Under the pieces are notes generated by a model. The model saw nothing but the letters and a program-made list of their open reading frames with translations. It was not told the DNA's origin and searched no databases. A stretch of DNA of 64,000 nt from Lachnospiraceae bacterium. Its GTDB lineage: Bacteria > Bacillota > Clostridia > Lachnospirales > Lachnospiraceae. The translations under genes were made by a program, and so were the position numbers. The stretch covers positions 1 to 64,000 of the forward strand of contig JAFSLV010000044.1 in NCBI GenBank assembly GCA_017448245.1. The letters are read 5' to 3'. Below are positions 43,467 through 51,248 of this stretch, piece by piece. How positions within the stretch are numbered: position 1 is the stretch's first letter; each line of letters begins with the position of its first letter.

Positions 43467-45259
43467 AGTGACTCCTTTTGATTGCACGCCTCATCCGCAA
43501 TGATCAGGTGCAGCTCGTCGAGTTGTTCTTTGGTTACCGCGCCGGGCGCATCCATCATGACGTCCTGGGCGTTTTTATTCATCGGGAAGGGAATCACCTC
43601 CCGGATCGATTCTTCTCCCTCCATCAGCATGACCATCCGGTCGATCCCCGGGGCGATCCCCGCATGGGGCGGCGCACCGTAGGTAAAGGCGTTATACATG
43701 GCGGGAAACTTTGCTTTGACATCCGCTTCGGTGAGGCGCACCATCTCGAAGGCCCTGATCATGATCTCCGGGTCATGATTACGCACGGCACCGGAGGAGA
43801 GCTCTACGCCGTTACAGACAAGATCATACTGGTCCGCAAGGATCCCGAGTGGATCGATCTCACCCCGTCCGGCTTTCATCAGTGTCTCGAGACCTCCGCG
43901 CGGCATGGAGAAGGGGTTGTGGCAAAATTCCAAAAGGCCCGACTCTTCGCCGATCTCATACATCGGAAAATCGACGATCCAGCAAAAGGCGTACTGTTCC
44001 CTGTCCATATGGCCCGGGACATCGGCCCCGAAGGATTTGACGGCGACGCCCGCCGTTTTCAGCGCCTGCGCCTTTGTGCCCGCACCGATGGCGACAAAGT
44101 CTCCGGCCTTGAGGGAAAGTGCCGCAAGCACGGCATCCTTGCTGTCCTGCAGGAATTTGGCGATGCCGCCGACGATATCCCCGTTTTCGTCAAGACGAAA
44201 CCAGTAGCATTTGGCACCGGCCACGACCTCAATGTCCGCGATGTGCCTGTCGATAAATTTGCGGCTTTCTTTAAAATCCGAAACCACGACCGCACGGATA
44301 TCCTGTCCGTCAAAGGGTTCAAAGCCGCATCCGCAAAGCGTGTCCGTTGCGTTTTGGATCGTCAGATCAATCCGAAGATCGGGCTTATCCGTGCCGTAGG
44401 TCTCCATCGCCTGCGCATAAGGAATCCGCACAAACGGTGGCTTTGACGCGCGTTCATACAGACCGTATTCGGAAAACACGGGCGGCAGGACCGTCTCACA
44501 GACCGCAAAGACATCCTCCTGTCCCGCAAAGGCCATCTCCAGATCGAGCTGGTAAAACTCACCGGGCGAGCGGTCACCCCTTGCGTCCTCATCGCGGAAG
44601 CACGGTGCGATCTGGAAATAGCGGTCAAAGCCGGAGGCCATGAGCAGCTGCTTAAACTGCTGCGGTGCCTGCGGCAGTGCGTAGAATCTGCCCGGATGCT
44701 TTCTTGCGGGCACAAGATAGTCTCTTGCGCCCTCCGGCGAAGATACCGTAAGAATCGGTGTGGTGATCTCCAGAAAGTCCTGCTCCGTCATGGCTTTACG
44801 GATGGCGGATACGATGCGGCTGCGCAACACAATTTTGTCCCGCATCAGGGGATTGCGCAGATCCAGATACCGGTATTTGAGGCGTGTCGTTTCGTCCGCA
44901 TCAAGGGAACGGTTGATTTCAAAGGGCAGTTCGTTGTGCGTACATTTGCCAAGAACCGTCACGCCGCCCTCATCCGGCACGATCTCGATTTCTCCCGTCG
45001 GGAGTCTGTCATTTTTGGAAGAACGCTCGCGGACCGTTCCGCGGACCATCAGCGTGGTCTCCTTATTGAGCGACTTAAAGAGCCGTACGGCTTCCTCCGT
45101 TTCGGCGACGATCTGCGTCGTTCCGTAATAGTCGCGCAGGACGACGAAGCCCAGGCTTGCGCCTACCTCCCGGAAGTTTTCCATAAAGCCGCATACCTGT
45201 ACCTGCTTACCGGCGTCCGCAAGACGCAGTTCCCCGCAGGTATGTGTTCTGTTTTGCAC
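43463..45259 (-). CDS. aspS: Aspartyl-tRNA synthetase
   Basis: A 598-residue class II synthetase with N-terminal OB-fold anticodon domain, catalytic core and bacterial insertion domain. Motif 2 reads FRDEDARGDRSPGEFYQLD, the variant with SPGEFYQLD in place of the common QPEFTQID. Motif 3 is GIAPGIDRMVML. It charges tRNA-Asp; whether it also charges tRNA-Asn cannot be told. The start is GTG behind GGGAGG. No T-box leader fits in the short upstream region. It is co-transcribed with proC. Confidence 0.97.
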   Translation of the reverse strand: MQNRTHTCGELRLADAGKQVQVCGFMENFREVGASLGFVVLRDYYGTTQIVAETEEAVRLFKSLNKETTLMVRGTVRERSSKNDRLPTGEIEIVPDEGGVTVLGKCTHNELPFEINRSLDADETTRLKYRYLDLRNPLMRDKIVLRSRIVSAIRKAMTEQDFLEITTPILTVSSPEGARDYLVPARKHPGRFYALPQAPQQFKQLLMASGFDRYFQIAPCFRDEDARGDRSPGEFYQLDLEMAFAGQEDVFAVCETVLPPVFSEYGLYERASKPPFVRIPYAQAMETYGTDKPDLRIDLTIQNATDTLCGCGFEPFDGQDIRAVVVSDFKESRKFIDRHIADIEVVAGAKCYWFRLDENGDIVGGIAKFLQDSKDAVLAALSLKAGDFVAIGAGTKAQALKTAGVAVKSFGADVPGHMDREQYAFCWIVDFPMYEIGEESGLLEFCHNPFSMPRGGLETLMKAGRGEIDPLGILADQYDLVCNGVELSSGAVRNHDPEIMIRAFEMVRLTEADVKAKFPAMYNAFTYGAPPHAGIAPGIDRMVMLMEGEESIREVIPFPMNKNAQDVMMDAPGAVTKEQLDELHLIIADEACNQKESL

Positions 45260-45293
45260 GTCTCAAGTCCTCCCTGCTGCACAATAATGTATT

Positions 45294-45324
45294 ATTATAT
45301 CATATTTGCGCGAAAATGCGCCAA
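45294..45324 (-). promoter_or_regulatory. aspS promoter with internal inverted repeat
   Basis: On the minus strand TATAAT (45294-45299) is preceded by TTGGCG (45319-45324) at a long 19 bp spacing. The imperfect inverted repeat TTTGCGC-N6-GCGCCAAA (45305-45325) fills the spacer and could be a regulator site. Confidence 0.4.
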
Positions 45325-45392
45325 AAGAACCGCCGCACGGACACGCTCCGAATTTGTGCATTTTTAACAATAACACGGGGTGCTTTTTTGAT

Positions 45393-45421
45393 TTGCATTG
45401 CTAAAAAAACACGGATATAAT
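45393..45421 (+). promoter_or_regulatory. Promoter of the phn operon
   Basis: TTGCAT (45393-45398) and TATAAT (45416-45421) have 17 bp spacing, with a second TATAAT-like register directly after. The leader to phnD is about 55 nt. Confidence 0.75.
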
Positions 45422-45483
45422 ATAATACTGTTTGTCTCAGAGGATGCTTGAAAAAGCTTTGTTTGGCAGAAAGGGAGGTTATT

Positions 45484-46599
45484 ATGAAACTGAAAAGATT
45501 TGCGGCTGTAGCGCTTCTTGCAGCGCTTCTCGCAGGATGCTCTTCCGGCGGAAATGCAGGCGGCGGCGCGGCATCGAGTGCGGCACCGGCGGCGTCGAGT
45601 GAGGCGGCAAGCCAGGAAACGGGCGGAGAGAGCGAAACGGCTGCACAACCCGTTGAGATCGCAAAACTCACTGTGGTTTATGTGCCTTCGAGACCGGCGG
45701 AGGAAATCATCACCGCGACCAGCGGCCTGAAAGACGTGATGATCGCGGCCATGGCCGAAAAAGGCTATATCATCGGCGATGTCGAGATCGCGGTCAGTGA
45801 TAACTACAACGCGGCCGGCGAGGCGCTCGCGGCCGGTACTGCGGACATCGGCTATATCCCGGGCGGCACCTATGCGCTCTACAGTGATGATGTCCAGCTG
45901 CTTCTTACAGCAACCCGCGACAATCTGACCAACGATTCCACGGATCCCGCGGACTGGAACGGCGACGAAAACGCGACCGACAGAGATCCGGGCGTGCCGG
46001 TTACCTACTATAAGGGTCTCATCTATGCGGGACCTTCGGCAACGGGACGTGCTCTTGCGGAAAAGGTCAATAACGGCGAAGCGCTCACCTGGGAAGAAGT
46101 GTCCGCGGCCAAATGGGGGCTCGGCTCCAACACCTCCAACGCGTCCTATATCTATCCCAATCTGTGGCTCAAGGAGCAGTTCGACATGACGATCCAGGAT
46201 CTGCCCAATAAGACCGCCGACATGAAGCAGCCCGACATGTTCCTGCAGGCGGCGGCCGAGCAGATCGATATCATTGTCTGCTACGCGGACGGCCGTATGG
46301 ACTACGGCGATGACTGGGAAGGGGATTTCGGCCGTGACGATACGATCTGGAACGAACTCAACGTGATCGGTGTTACGCCCAATATCTATAATGACTCCGT
46401 CTGCCTTGCCAAGTCCGGCGACAATGCGGATGTGCTGACGAGCCCCGAGTTCCAGGCGGCGTTGTCCGACTTCTTTATCCACCTCGGTGACACGGAAGAG
46501 GGACAGACCATCATCGGCATCTACTCGCACACCGGCTATGTGCCCGGCAATGACAGCGACTATGATGCATCCCGCAATGCGCTTGAAGCGATGGAGTAA
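45484..46599 (+). CDS. phnD: PhnD-type phosphonate/phosphate-ester binding lipoprotein
   Basis: A 371-residue periplasmic-type binding protein of the PhnD family. The signal peptide ends in LLAGC (lipid Cys 19). A Gly/Ala/Ser linker is followed by the domain that begins LTVVYVPSRPAEEI and includes AAGTADIGYIPGGTYALY and an SNTSNASYIYP ligand loop. It binds phosphonate, phosphite or an organophosphate outside the cell. Its acidic insertion (NDSTDPADWNGDENATDRD) is longer than in E. coli PhnD. SD is GGGAGG. It leads the phnD-C-E-E operon. Confidence 0.92.
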   Translation: MKLKRFAAVALLAALLAGCSSGGNAGGGAASSAAPAASSEAASQETGGESETAAQPVEIAKLTVVYVPSRPAEEIITATSGLKDVMIAAMAEKGYIIGDVEIAVSDNYNAAGEALAAGTADIGYIPGGTYALYSDDVQLLLTATRDNLTNDSTDPADWNGDENATDRDPGVPVTYYKGLIYAGPSATGRALAEKVNNGEALTWEEVSAAKWGLGSNTSNASYIYPNLWLKEQFDMTIQDLPNKTADMKQPDMFLQAAAEQIDIIVCYADGRMDYGDDWEGDFGRDDTIWNELNVIGVTPNIYNDSVCLAKSGDNADVLTSPEFQAALSDFFIHLGDTEEGQTIIGIYSHTGYVPGNDSDYDASRNALEAME

Positions 46600-46648
46600 G
46601 CATCCGGCCATCTTTGGCATCACCGCTCCCGCAACGGTGTAATTACGC

Positions 46649-46684
46649 ATGGGTGGCTTTCCTTACAGAAAGAAAGCCACCCAT
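46649..46684 (+). repeat. 13-bp perfect hairpin between phnD and phnC
   Basis: 46649-46661 is the exact reverse complement of 46672-46684 with a 10-nt loop. It is preceded by a smaller CACCG/CGGTG stem (46621-46639). The downstream sequence ATTTCA lacks a T tract, so it fits an mRNA-stabilising or partial-attenuation element that raises binding-protein over transporter expression. Confidence 0.85.
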
Positions 46685-46729
46685 ATTTCAAAAACGAAGC
46701 AGATCTTATCTGCCACAGGGAACAGGGAA

Positions 46730-47521
46730 ATGATCGAATTTAAAAACGTCTCCAAAGTCTATCCAAACGGTACCAGAGGCTTAAACCAGATCAATCTGAA
46801 AATCGAACAGGGAGAATTCCTTGCAATCATCGGTTTGTCCGGCGCCGGTAAATCGACACTGATCCGCACGATCAATCGCATGATTGACATCACGGAGGGA
46901 CGGCTCATTGTCGACGATGTCGACGTGATGAGTTTAAAGGGCAGGCAGATGCGCAGATACCGCCGCAAGGTCGGCATGATCTTCCAGTCCTTTAACCTGG
47001 TGAGCCGTGCGACCGTAATCCGCAACGTGCTGACGAGCAACGTTCCCGACATGCCGTTCTGGAAGACCTTTTTCGGCGCCTATTCCACGGATCAGAAGAT
47101 CCGGGCGCTCGAAGCGCTCGACAAGGTCAATATCCTGGACAAGGCCTACCATCGCTGTGACGAGCTCTCCGGCGGACAGATGCAGCGTGTAGCGCTCGCA
47201 CGTACCTTAAATCAAAACCCCTCGATTATCCTCGCGGACGAACCGGTGGCTTCGCTCGACCCGATCATTGCGGACGTCGTCATGAGCGATTTTGCAAGGA
47301 TCAACCGCGATATGAATATTACGATTCTTTTGAATATCCACCATGTCGACCTCGCACTCAAATACGCGACTCGCGTCATCGGAATCCGTGCGGGGGAAAT
47401 CGTCTATGACGGTCCGACTTCGGAAGTCACGCAGGAGGTGCTCGACATGGTCTACAACGGCAAGGCAATTCCCAAGACCACGGACGTCGAAAATGAGGAA
47501 CTCAAGGAAATGGTGGGATAA
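46730..47521 (+). CDS. phnC: Phosphonate-type ABC transporter ATPase
   Basis: A 263-residue PhnC ATPase. Walker A is GLSGAGKST, Q-loop MIFQSFNLVSRATVIRNVL, signature LSGGQMQR and Walker B IILADEPVASLDP. It energises import by the two PhnE permeases. The start at ATG 46730 follows AGGGA; the upstream in-frame extension runs through the hairpin and is rejected. One base separates its stop from the phnE start region. Confidence 0.95.
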   Translation: MIEFKNVSKVYPNGTRGLNQINLKIEQGEFLAIIGLSGAGKSTLIRTINRMIDITEGRLIVDDVDVMSLKGRQMRRYRRKVGMIFQSFNLVSRATVIRNVLTSNVPDMPFWKTFFGAYSTDQKIRALEALDKVNILDKAYHRCDELSGGQMQRVALARTLNQNPSIILADEPVASLDPIIADVVMSDFARINRDMNITILLNIHHVDLALKYATRVIGIRAGEIVYDGPTSEVTQEVLDMVYNGKAIPKTTDVENEELKEMVG

Positions 47522-47522
47522 A

Positions 47523-48386
47523 ATGGCCGCAAAAAAGGCAAAAGAAAAAAAGATGCCGCTCTTTGACCGGATCATCAAACCGCAGCATATCACGCTTCCC
47601 AACGGCCACAGCGTTGACCGTCCCCGCAGCAGAACGCCGCTGATCCTTTTATGCCTCGTAGCGGTTGTTGCCGTGTCGATCTATGCGACCGGATTCAGTA
47701 TCTCCACGATCATCAAGCGCGCGGACCAGCTGCCCGTGATATTCGGACAGATCCTGACGCCCAACTGGTCCTTTATCGGAGCGCGGGTCATGCCGCCGCT
47801 TTTAGAGACGATCCAGATGTCAATCGTCGGTACGGTGGCCGGCTGCCTGATTGCGCTTCCGCTCTCGATCCTGTCGAGTGCCAATATCAACCGAAACCGT
47901 CCGACCCTGCTCTTTTTCCGTCTGATCCTTTCGATCATCCGCTCCATCCCCACGCTGGTCTATGCGTCGATCCTCGCACTGATCTTTGCGCTGGGCGCCT
48001 TTGCGGGTACGGTGGCCATCATGTTTTTTACGCTCGGTATCGCCGCCAAGATGCTCTACGAATCGATCGAAACCATCGATATGGGTCCGTATGAGGCGAT
48101 GCAGTCCTTTGGTGCCAATACCCTGCAGTCCTTCTGGGCCGCCTGCTGGCCGCAGATCCTGCCGGTGTATCTGGATACCTGCCTGTACTGTTTTGAACTC
48201 AATGTCCGCGCCTCCGCGATCCTCGGCTACGTCGGTGCGGGCGGTGTCGGCGTCCTGATCTCCGACCGGACGGGCTTAAGAAAATATCACGATGTCGGTG
48301 CGATTGTCGTGACGCTCTTTGTGGTGGTATTTGTGATCGATCTGATCAATGATTATCTGCGCGAAAAGTTAAAGAAGCGCCAGTAA
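47523..48386 (+). CDS. phnE: Phosphonate-type ABC permease, first copy
   Basis: A 287-residue permease of the PhnE family with a basic cytoplasmic N-terminus, a TM near 45-65 and five more segments. The ABC permease coupling loop is the EAMQSFGANTLQSFWAACWP region, followed by LGYVGAGGVGVLI typical of PhnE. It forms a heterodimer with the second PhnE. Start is ATG 47523, 1 nt after the phnC stop. Confidence 0.93.
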   Translation: MAAKKAKEKKMPLFDRIIKPQHITLPNGHSVDRPRSRTPLILLCLVAVVAVSIYATGFSISTIIKRADQLPVIFGQILTPNWSFIGARVMPPLLETIQMSIVGTVAGCLIALPLSILSSANINRNRPTLLFFRLILSIIRSIPTLVYASILALIFALGAFAGTVAIMFFTLGIAAKMLYESIETIDMGPYEAMQSFGANTLQSFWAACWPQILPVYLDTCLYCFELNVRASAILGYVGAGGVGVLISDRTGLRKYHDVGAIVVTLFVVVFVIDLINDYLREKLKKRQ

Positions 48387-48408
48387 ACACACAGCGGAGT
48401 ATATGCGA

Positions 48409-49317
48409 ATGGAAGCTGTCATGAACGAACATGAGGAAATGAAAAAGACGGAACGAACGGCAAACGGCGACGTGGCAGGGGATATACTCTCCCGTCTCGA
48501 ATCGCGCGTGCGCGTACTCGAAAAACTGATGAGCGAACCGAAGATGCTGTGGATGCGGCTGTTGATCTTTGGCATCATTGCCGTTATTGTCTATTGGGGA
48601 TCCTCTGCCATCACCTATAACGGGATTACGGACAGAGGCAGTGGCATTGCCGTCAACGTATTCAAAAACCTCCTCAATCCGGACCGGGAACTGCTCTTTA
48701 ATCTGACCAGGGACGGAGTGCCGTTTCTGGTGCTCGAAACGATCGGTATTGCGGTGCTCGGCACGGTCTTCGGCGCGATACTTGCGATTCCGATCAGCTT
48801 TTTGTCTGCGACCAATATCGTCCCGAAGGGGATTGCCTATCTCTTCCGCGCGATTGTGCTCTTTATCCGGACCATTCCCTCGCTCATGTGGGCACTGATC
48901 TGGATCCGGGTCACGGGCCCCGGTGCCTTTTGCGGTGTGACGACACAGTCGATCTGCTCGATCGGCATGATTTCCAAGATGTATATCATGGCGATCGAAA
49001 ACCTCGATACCGGTATTCTTGAGTCGCTTGATGCCTGCGGGTGCAACACCTTTGAAAAGATCCGCGTCGGGATCATCCCGCAGCTGTCGGCGTCCTTTAT
49101 ATCGACCGCCATCTACCGTTTTGACATCAATTTAAAGGACGCGACGGTCTTGGGCATCGTCGGTGCCGGCGGTATCGGCTCTCCCCTGATGCAGTCGATT
49201 TCGAGCTTCAAATATCAGAGAGTGGCGGCATTCCTCTGGGCGCTGGTACTGCTGGTGGTCATCATTGAATGGATCTCCACACAGATCCGCGCAAGGCTCG
49301 CACACGGCAGATCATAG
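48409..49317 (+). CDS. phnE: Phosphonate-type ABC permease, second copy
   Basis: A 302-residue PhnE paralogue. A roughly 40-residue charged coiled N-terminus precedes six TM segments; the coupling loop includes ESLDACGCNTFEKIRVGIIP and the signature LGIVGAGGIGSPL. Two unequal PhnE proteins are usual in phosphonate or phosphite importers. GGAG lies 9 nt before ATG 48409; ATG 48403 would be only 3 nt from it. The gene ends the operon, with a 39-nt gap to the convergent phosphatase and no clear terminator. Confidence 0.92.
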   Translation: MEAVMNEHEEMKKTERTANGDVAGDILSRLESRVRVLEKLMSEPKMLWMRLLIFGIIAVIVYWGSSAITYNGITDRGSGIAVNVFKNLLNPDRELLFNLTRDGVPFLVLETIGIAVLGTVFGAILAIPISFLSATNIVPKGIAYLFRAIVLFIRTIPSLMWALIWIRVTGPGAFCGVTTQSICSIGMISKMYIMAIENLDTGILESLDACGCNTFEKIRVGIIPQLSASFISTAIYRFDINLKDATVLGIVGAGGIGSPLMQSISSFKYQRVAAFLWALVLLVVIIEWISTQIRARLAHGRS

Positions 49318-49356
49318 AAAAAGGCACAGGCAACTAAGGCGGATACCGTACGATGC

Positions 49357-50139
49357 TTATGCGCAGTAGAAGAGACGAAGTGCCGTAAGCGCCTCATCAT
49401 CGAGCCCGTATTCCGCAAGGAAGTAGTCTTCGATGACAGGATATTTGGAAAAGAGTGCGTCCAGCACGCCTTCCCCGACGGCCTGTGTTACCGAAAGCCG
49501 CAGTGTGAGAAGCTCCTCCAGTTCCGGATGCAGGGCAATGTCTTTAGACTGCTCATCAAGCGCCTGTTGCAGAGTGTCATGAAAGTAGGTGCGGCTGAGC
49601 AGATAGTCTTCCAGCACCGTCTGCCTGGGAACACCCAGCGCAAGCAACAGGACCATGGCAAAAACCCCGGTGCGGTCCTTGCCCGTCGCACAGTGAAACA
49701 GGAGCGGCGCATGCTGCGCACGGATCTCCTCAAAGAGGATGCGGAAGGCCTCGTTGTCAAAGGGAATGAGATTATAATACAGGCGGAGTTTTTCGATCTG
49801 GGCCAGTCCCGCGCCGCCGATCTGTGACATGCCGGCGGGAGAAAAGTCGATCTCTTTGGCATTGGCAAATTCGAGACCGGAGTGCTGCAGGAAGCATACG
49901 TCTTCGAGCACGGGATCCGGATACAGCTCCGTTTCGGTTTTTGTACGCAGGTCCATGACATAGCGCACGCCGAGGGTCCGGAAAAAGGAAAGCTCTTCCT
50001 CGTTCATAAAACTGAGGCCCGCGCTGCGGTAGAGGAGTCCCGGACGGATATGCAGGCCGCCCGCGGCGGGATATCCGCCGAGATCGCGAAAGTTGATGTG
50101 TTTGCGGAAGTGTGAGTCAAGCTCTTGTTGTGTATACAT
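49357..50139 (-). CDS. Tyrosine-protein phosphatase (Y_phosphatase3 type)
   Basis: A 260-residue cysteine phosphatase. The CX5R loop is HCATGKDRTG (Cys nucleophile, Arg phosphate-binding). The N-terminal INFRDLGGYPAAGGLHIRPG and RYVMDLRTKTE are typical of the DSP/IphP-like family in Firmicutes, which can act on phosphotyrosine, phosphoinositides or small phosphate esters. No signal peptide, so cytosolic. Its position beside the phn importer and a 5'-nucleotidase suggests small-molecule dephosphorylation. SD is GGAGG. Confidence 0.88.
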   Translation of the reverse strand: MYTQQELDSHFRKHINFRDLGGYPAAGGLHIRPGLLYRSAGLSFMNEEELSFFRTLGVRYVMDLRTKTETELYPDPVLEDVCFLQHSGLEFANAKEIDFSPAGMSQIGGAGLAQIEKLRLYYNLIPFDNEAFRILFEEIRAQHAPLLFHCATGKDRTGVFAMVLLLALGVPRQTVLEDYLLSRTYFHDTLQQALDEQSKDIALHPELEELLTLRLSVTQAVGEGVLDALFSKYPVIEDYFLAEYGLDDEALTALRLFYCA

Positions 50140-50176
50140 ATAACGGCCTCCGGCTGGTTTTTACGGGAAGTATTAT

Positions 50177-50185
50177 ATTATAGCA
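50177..50185 (-). promoter_or_regulatory. Extended -10 promoter of the phosphatase gene
   Basis: On the minus strand TGC is directly followed by TATAAT, with a leader of about 30 nt. No convincing -35. The 83-nt divergent gap must also hold the promoter of the 50223 gene, which I could not place. Confidence 0.5.
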
Positions 50186-50222
50186 CAGATGCCGTCCGGC
50201 GGAAAAGAAAAAGGAGGATGAT

Positions 50223-51248
50223 ATGGAACAGATATTTCGAACGGTGTTATTACTGGCCCTGCCGGCCAGCGGCAAATCCGAGGTGCGCAACCTGATGACA
50301 CAGATGGATGCCGGACAACGAAAGGAGGATTTTCATATCGGTCCCAATCTCCAGCTGGATGATTATCCTTATGTGCACATGATGCGCAGAATCGACGAAG
50401 AGCTCGAACGCATCGGGGAGGAGAGGATTTTCTATAAGGCGGCGGGAAGACCCTTTCGGGATGAGCGCGACTGGGGCACCCTGATCATGCTTCTCAATGA
50501 GGATTTTGCGGATTTAAAGAACGGCGTATGCGTCAGCCCCGCATCCGATGCGGCCTATCTGATGGAAAGAATCGACCGTGCGTCCGTTGCCGCCGGCCTC
50601 CCCGCAAGGATCTCCCTGTGCCGTACGTGCGTCAGGGAGGCCGTAGCCACGGCGCTTGAGGAAGAGGCCAAAAAACTGCGCACGGAAAAAGAAGCGCAGT
50701 ATACGGATACCGTTGAAGGAAAGACAATCATCATCGAATGTGCGCGCGGAGGACCGGACGGAGCCAAAATGCCGCTGAAGGGCGCCTTCGGATATCAGTA
50801 TTCCCTGCCCCTTCTTTCTTCCGCACTGTTAGATGAGGCGGCGATTATGTTTATCCGGGTGACACCGGAAGAATCGAGGCGCAAAAACAATGAGCGTGCC
50901 CGTCCGGAGGATCCGGGTTCCAACCTCTTCCACGGCGTGCCGATGGAGGTGATGCTTGGCGAATACGGCTGTGACGATATGCAGTATCTGTTGGAACATG
51001 CGGAGCGCACGGGCACCGTCACGGTCAAAAGAGACGGGCGCACCTGGCATGTACCGGTCGGCGTCTTTGATAACCGCGTGGACAAAACCTCGTTTCTTCG
51101 CGGGGAAAAGGAGACCTGGGATGCGGACAGGGTGCGGGAAGTGACGGATGCGATCCGGGAGGCGACGGACCACATGTGGGCCTTATACGGCGATAATGCC
51201 GTCGAGCATTTTACCGACGTGGAAGTCGTGGAGGCAGGAGAAGAGTGA
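50223..51248 (+). CDS. P-loop protein of unknown function
   Basis: A 341-residue cytosolic protein that I do not recognise. An N-terminal kinase-like P-loop is visible (LLALPASGKSEV, fitting [AG]xxxxGKS). There is a TIIIECARGGPDGAKMPLKG stretch near 165-185 and, further on, an Arg/Asn-rich VTPEESRRKNNERARPED region that could be a lid. These suggest a nucleotide-dependent small-molecule kinase, but no family-specific catalytic motif stands out. The ATG follows AAGGAGGA. Its stop overlaps the 5'-nucleotidase start by one base (TGATG), so the two are coupled. Confidence 0.75.
   Translation: MEQIFRTVLLLALPASGKSEVRNLMTQMDAGQRKEDFHIGPNLQLDDYPYVHMMRRIDEELERIGEERIFYKAAGRPFRDERDWGTLIMLLNEDFADLKNGVCVSPASDAAYLMERIDRASVAAGLPARISLCRTCVREAVATALEEEAKKLRTEKEAQYTDTVEGKTIIIECARGGPDGAKMPLKGAFGYQYSLPLLSSALLDEAAIMFIRVTPEESRRKNNERARPEDPGSNLFHGVPMEVMLGEYGCDDMQYLLEHAERTGTVTVKRDGRTWHVPVGVFDNRVDKTSFLRGEKETWDADRVREVTDAIREATDHMWALYGDNAVEHFTDVEVVEAGEE

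Noticed and set aside
45260..45330. T-box leader for aspS
   Set aside because: The promoter -10 is only about 35 nt from the start codon; there is no space for a specifier stem and antiterminator.
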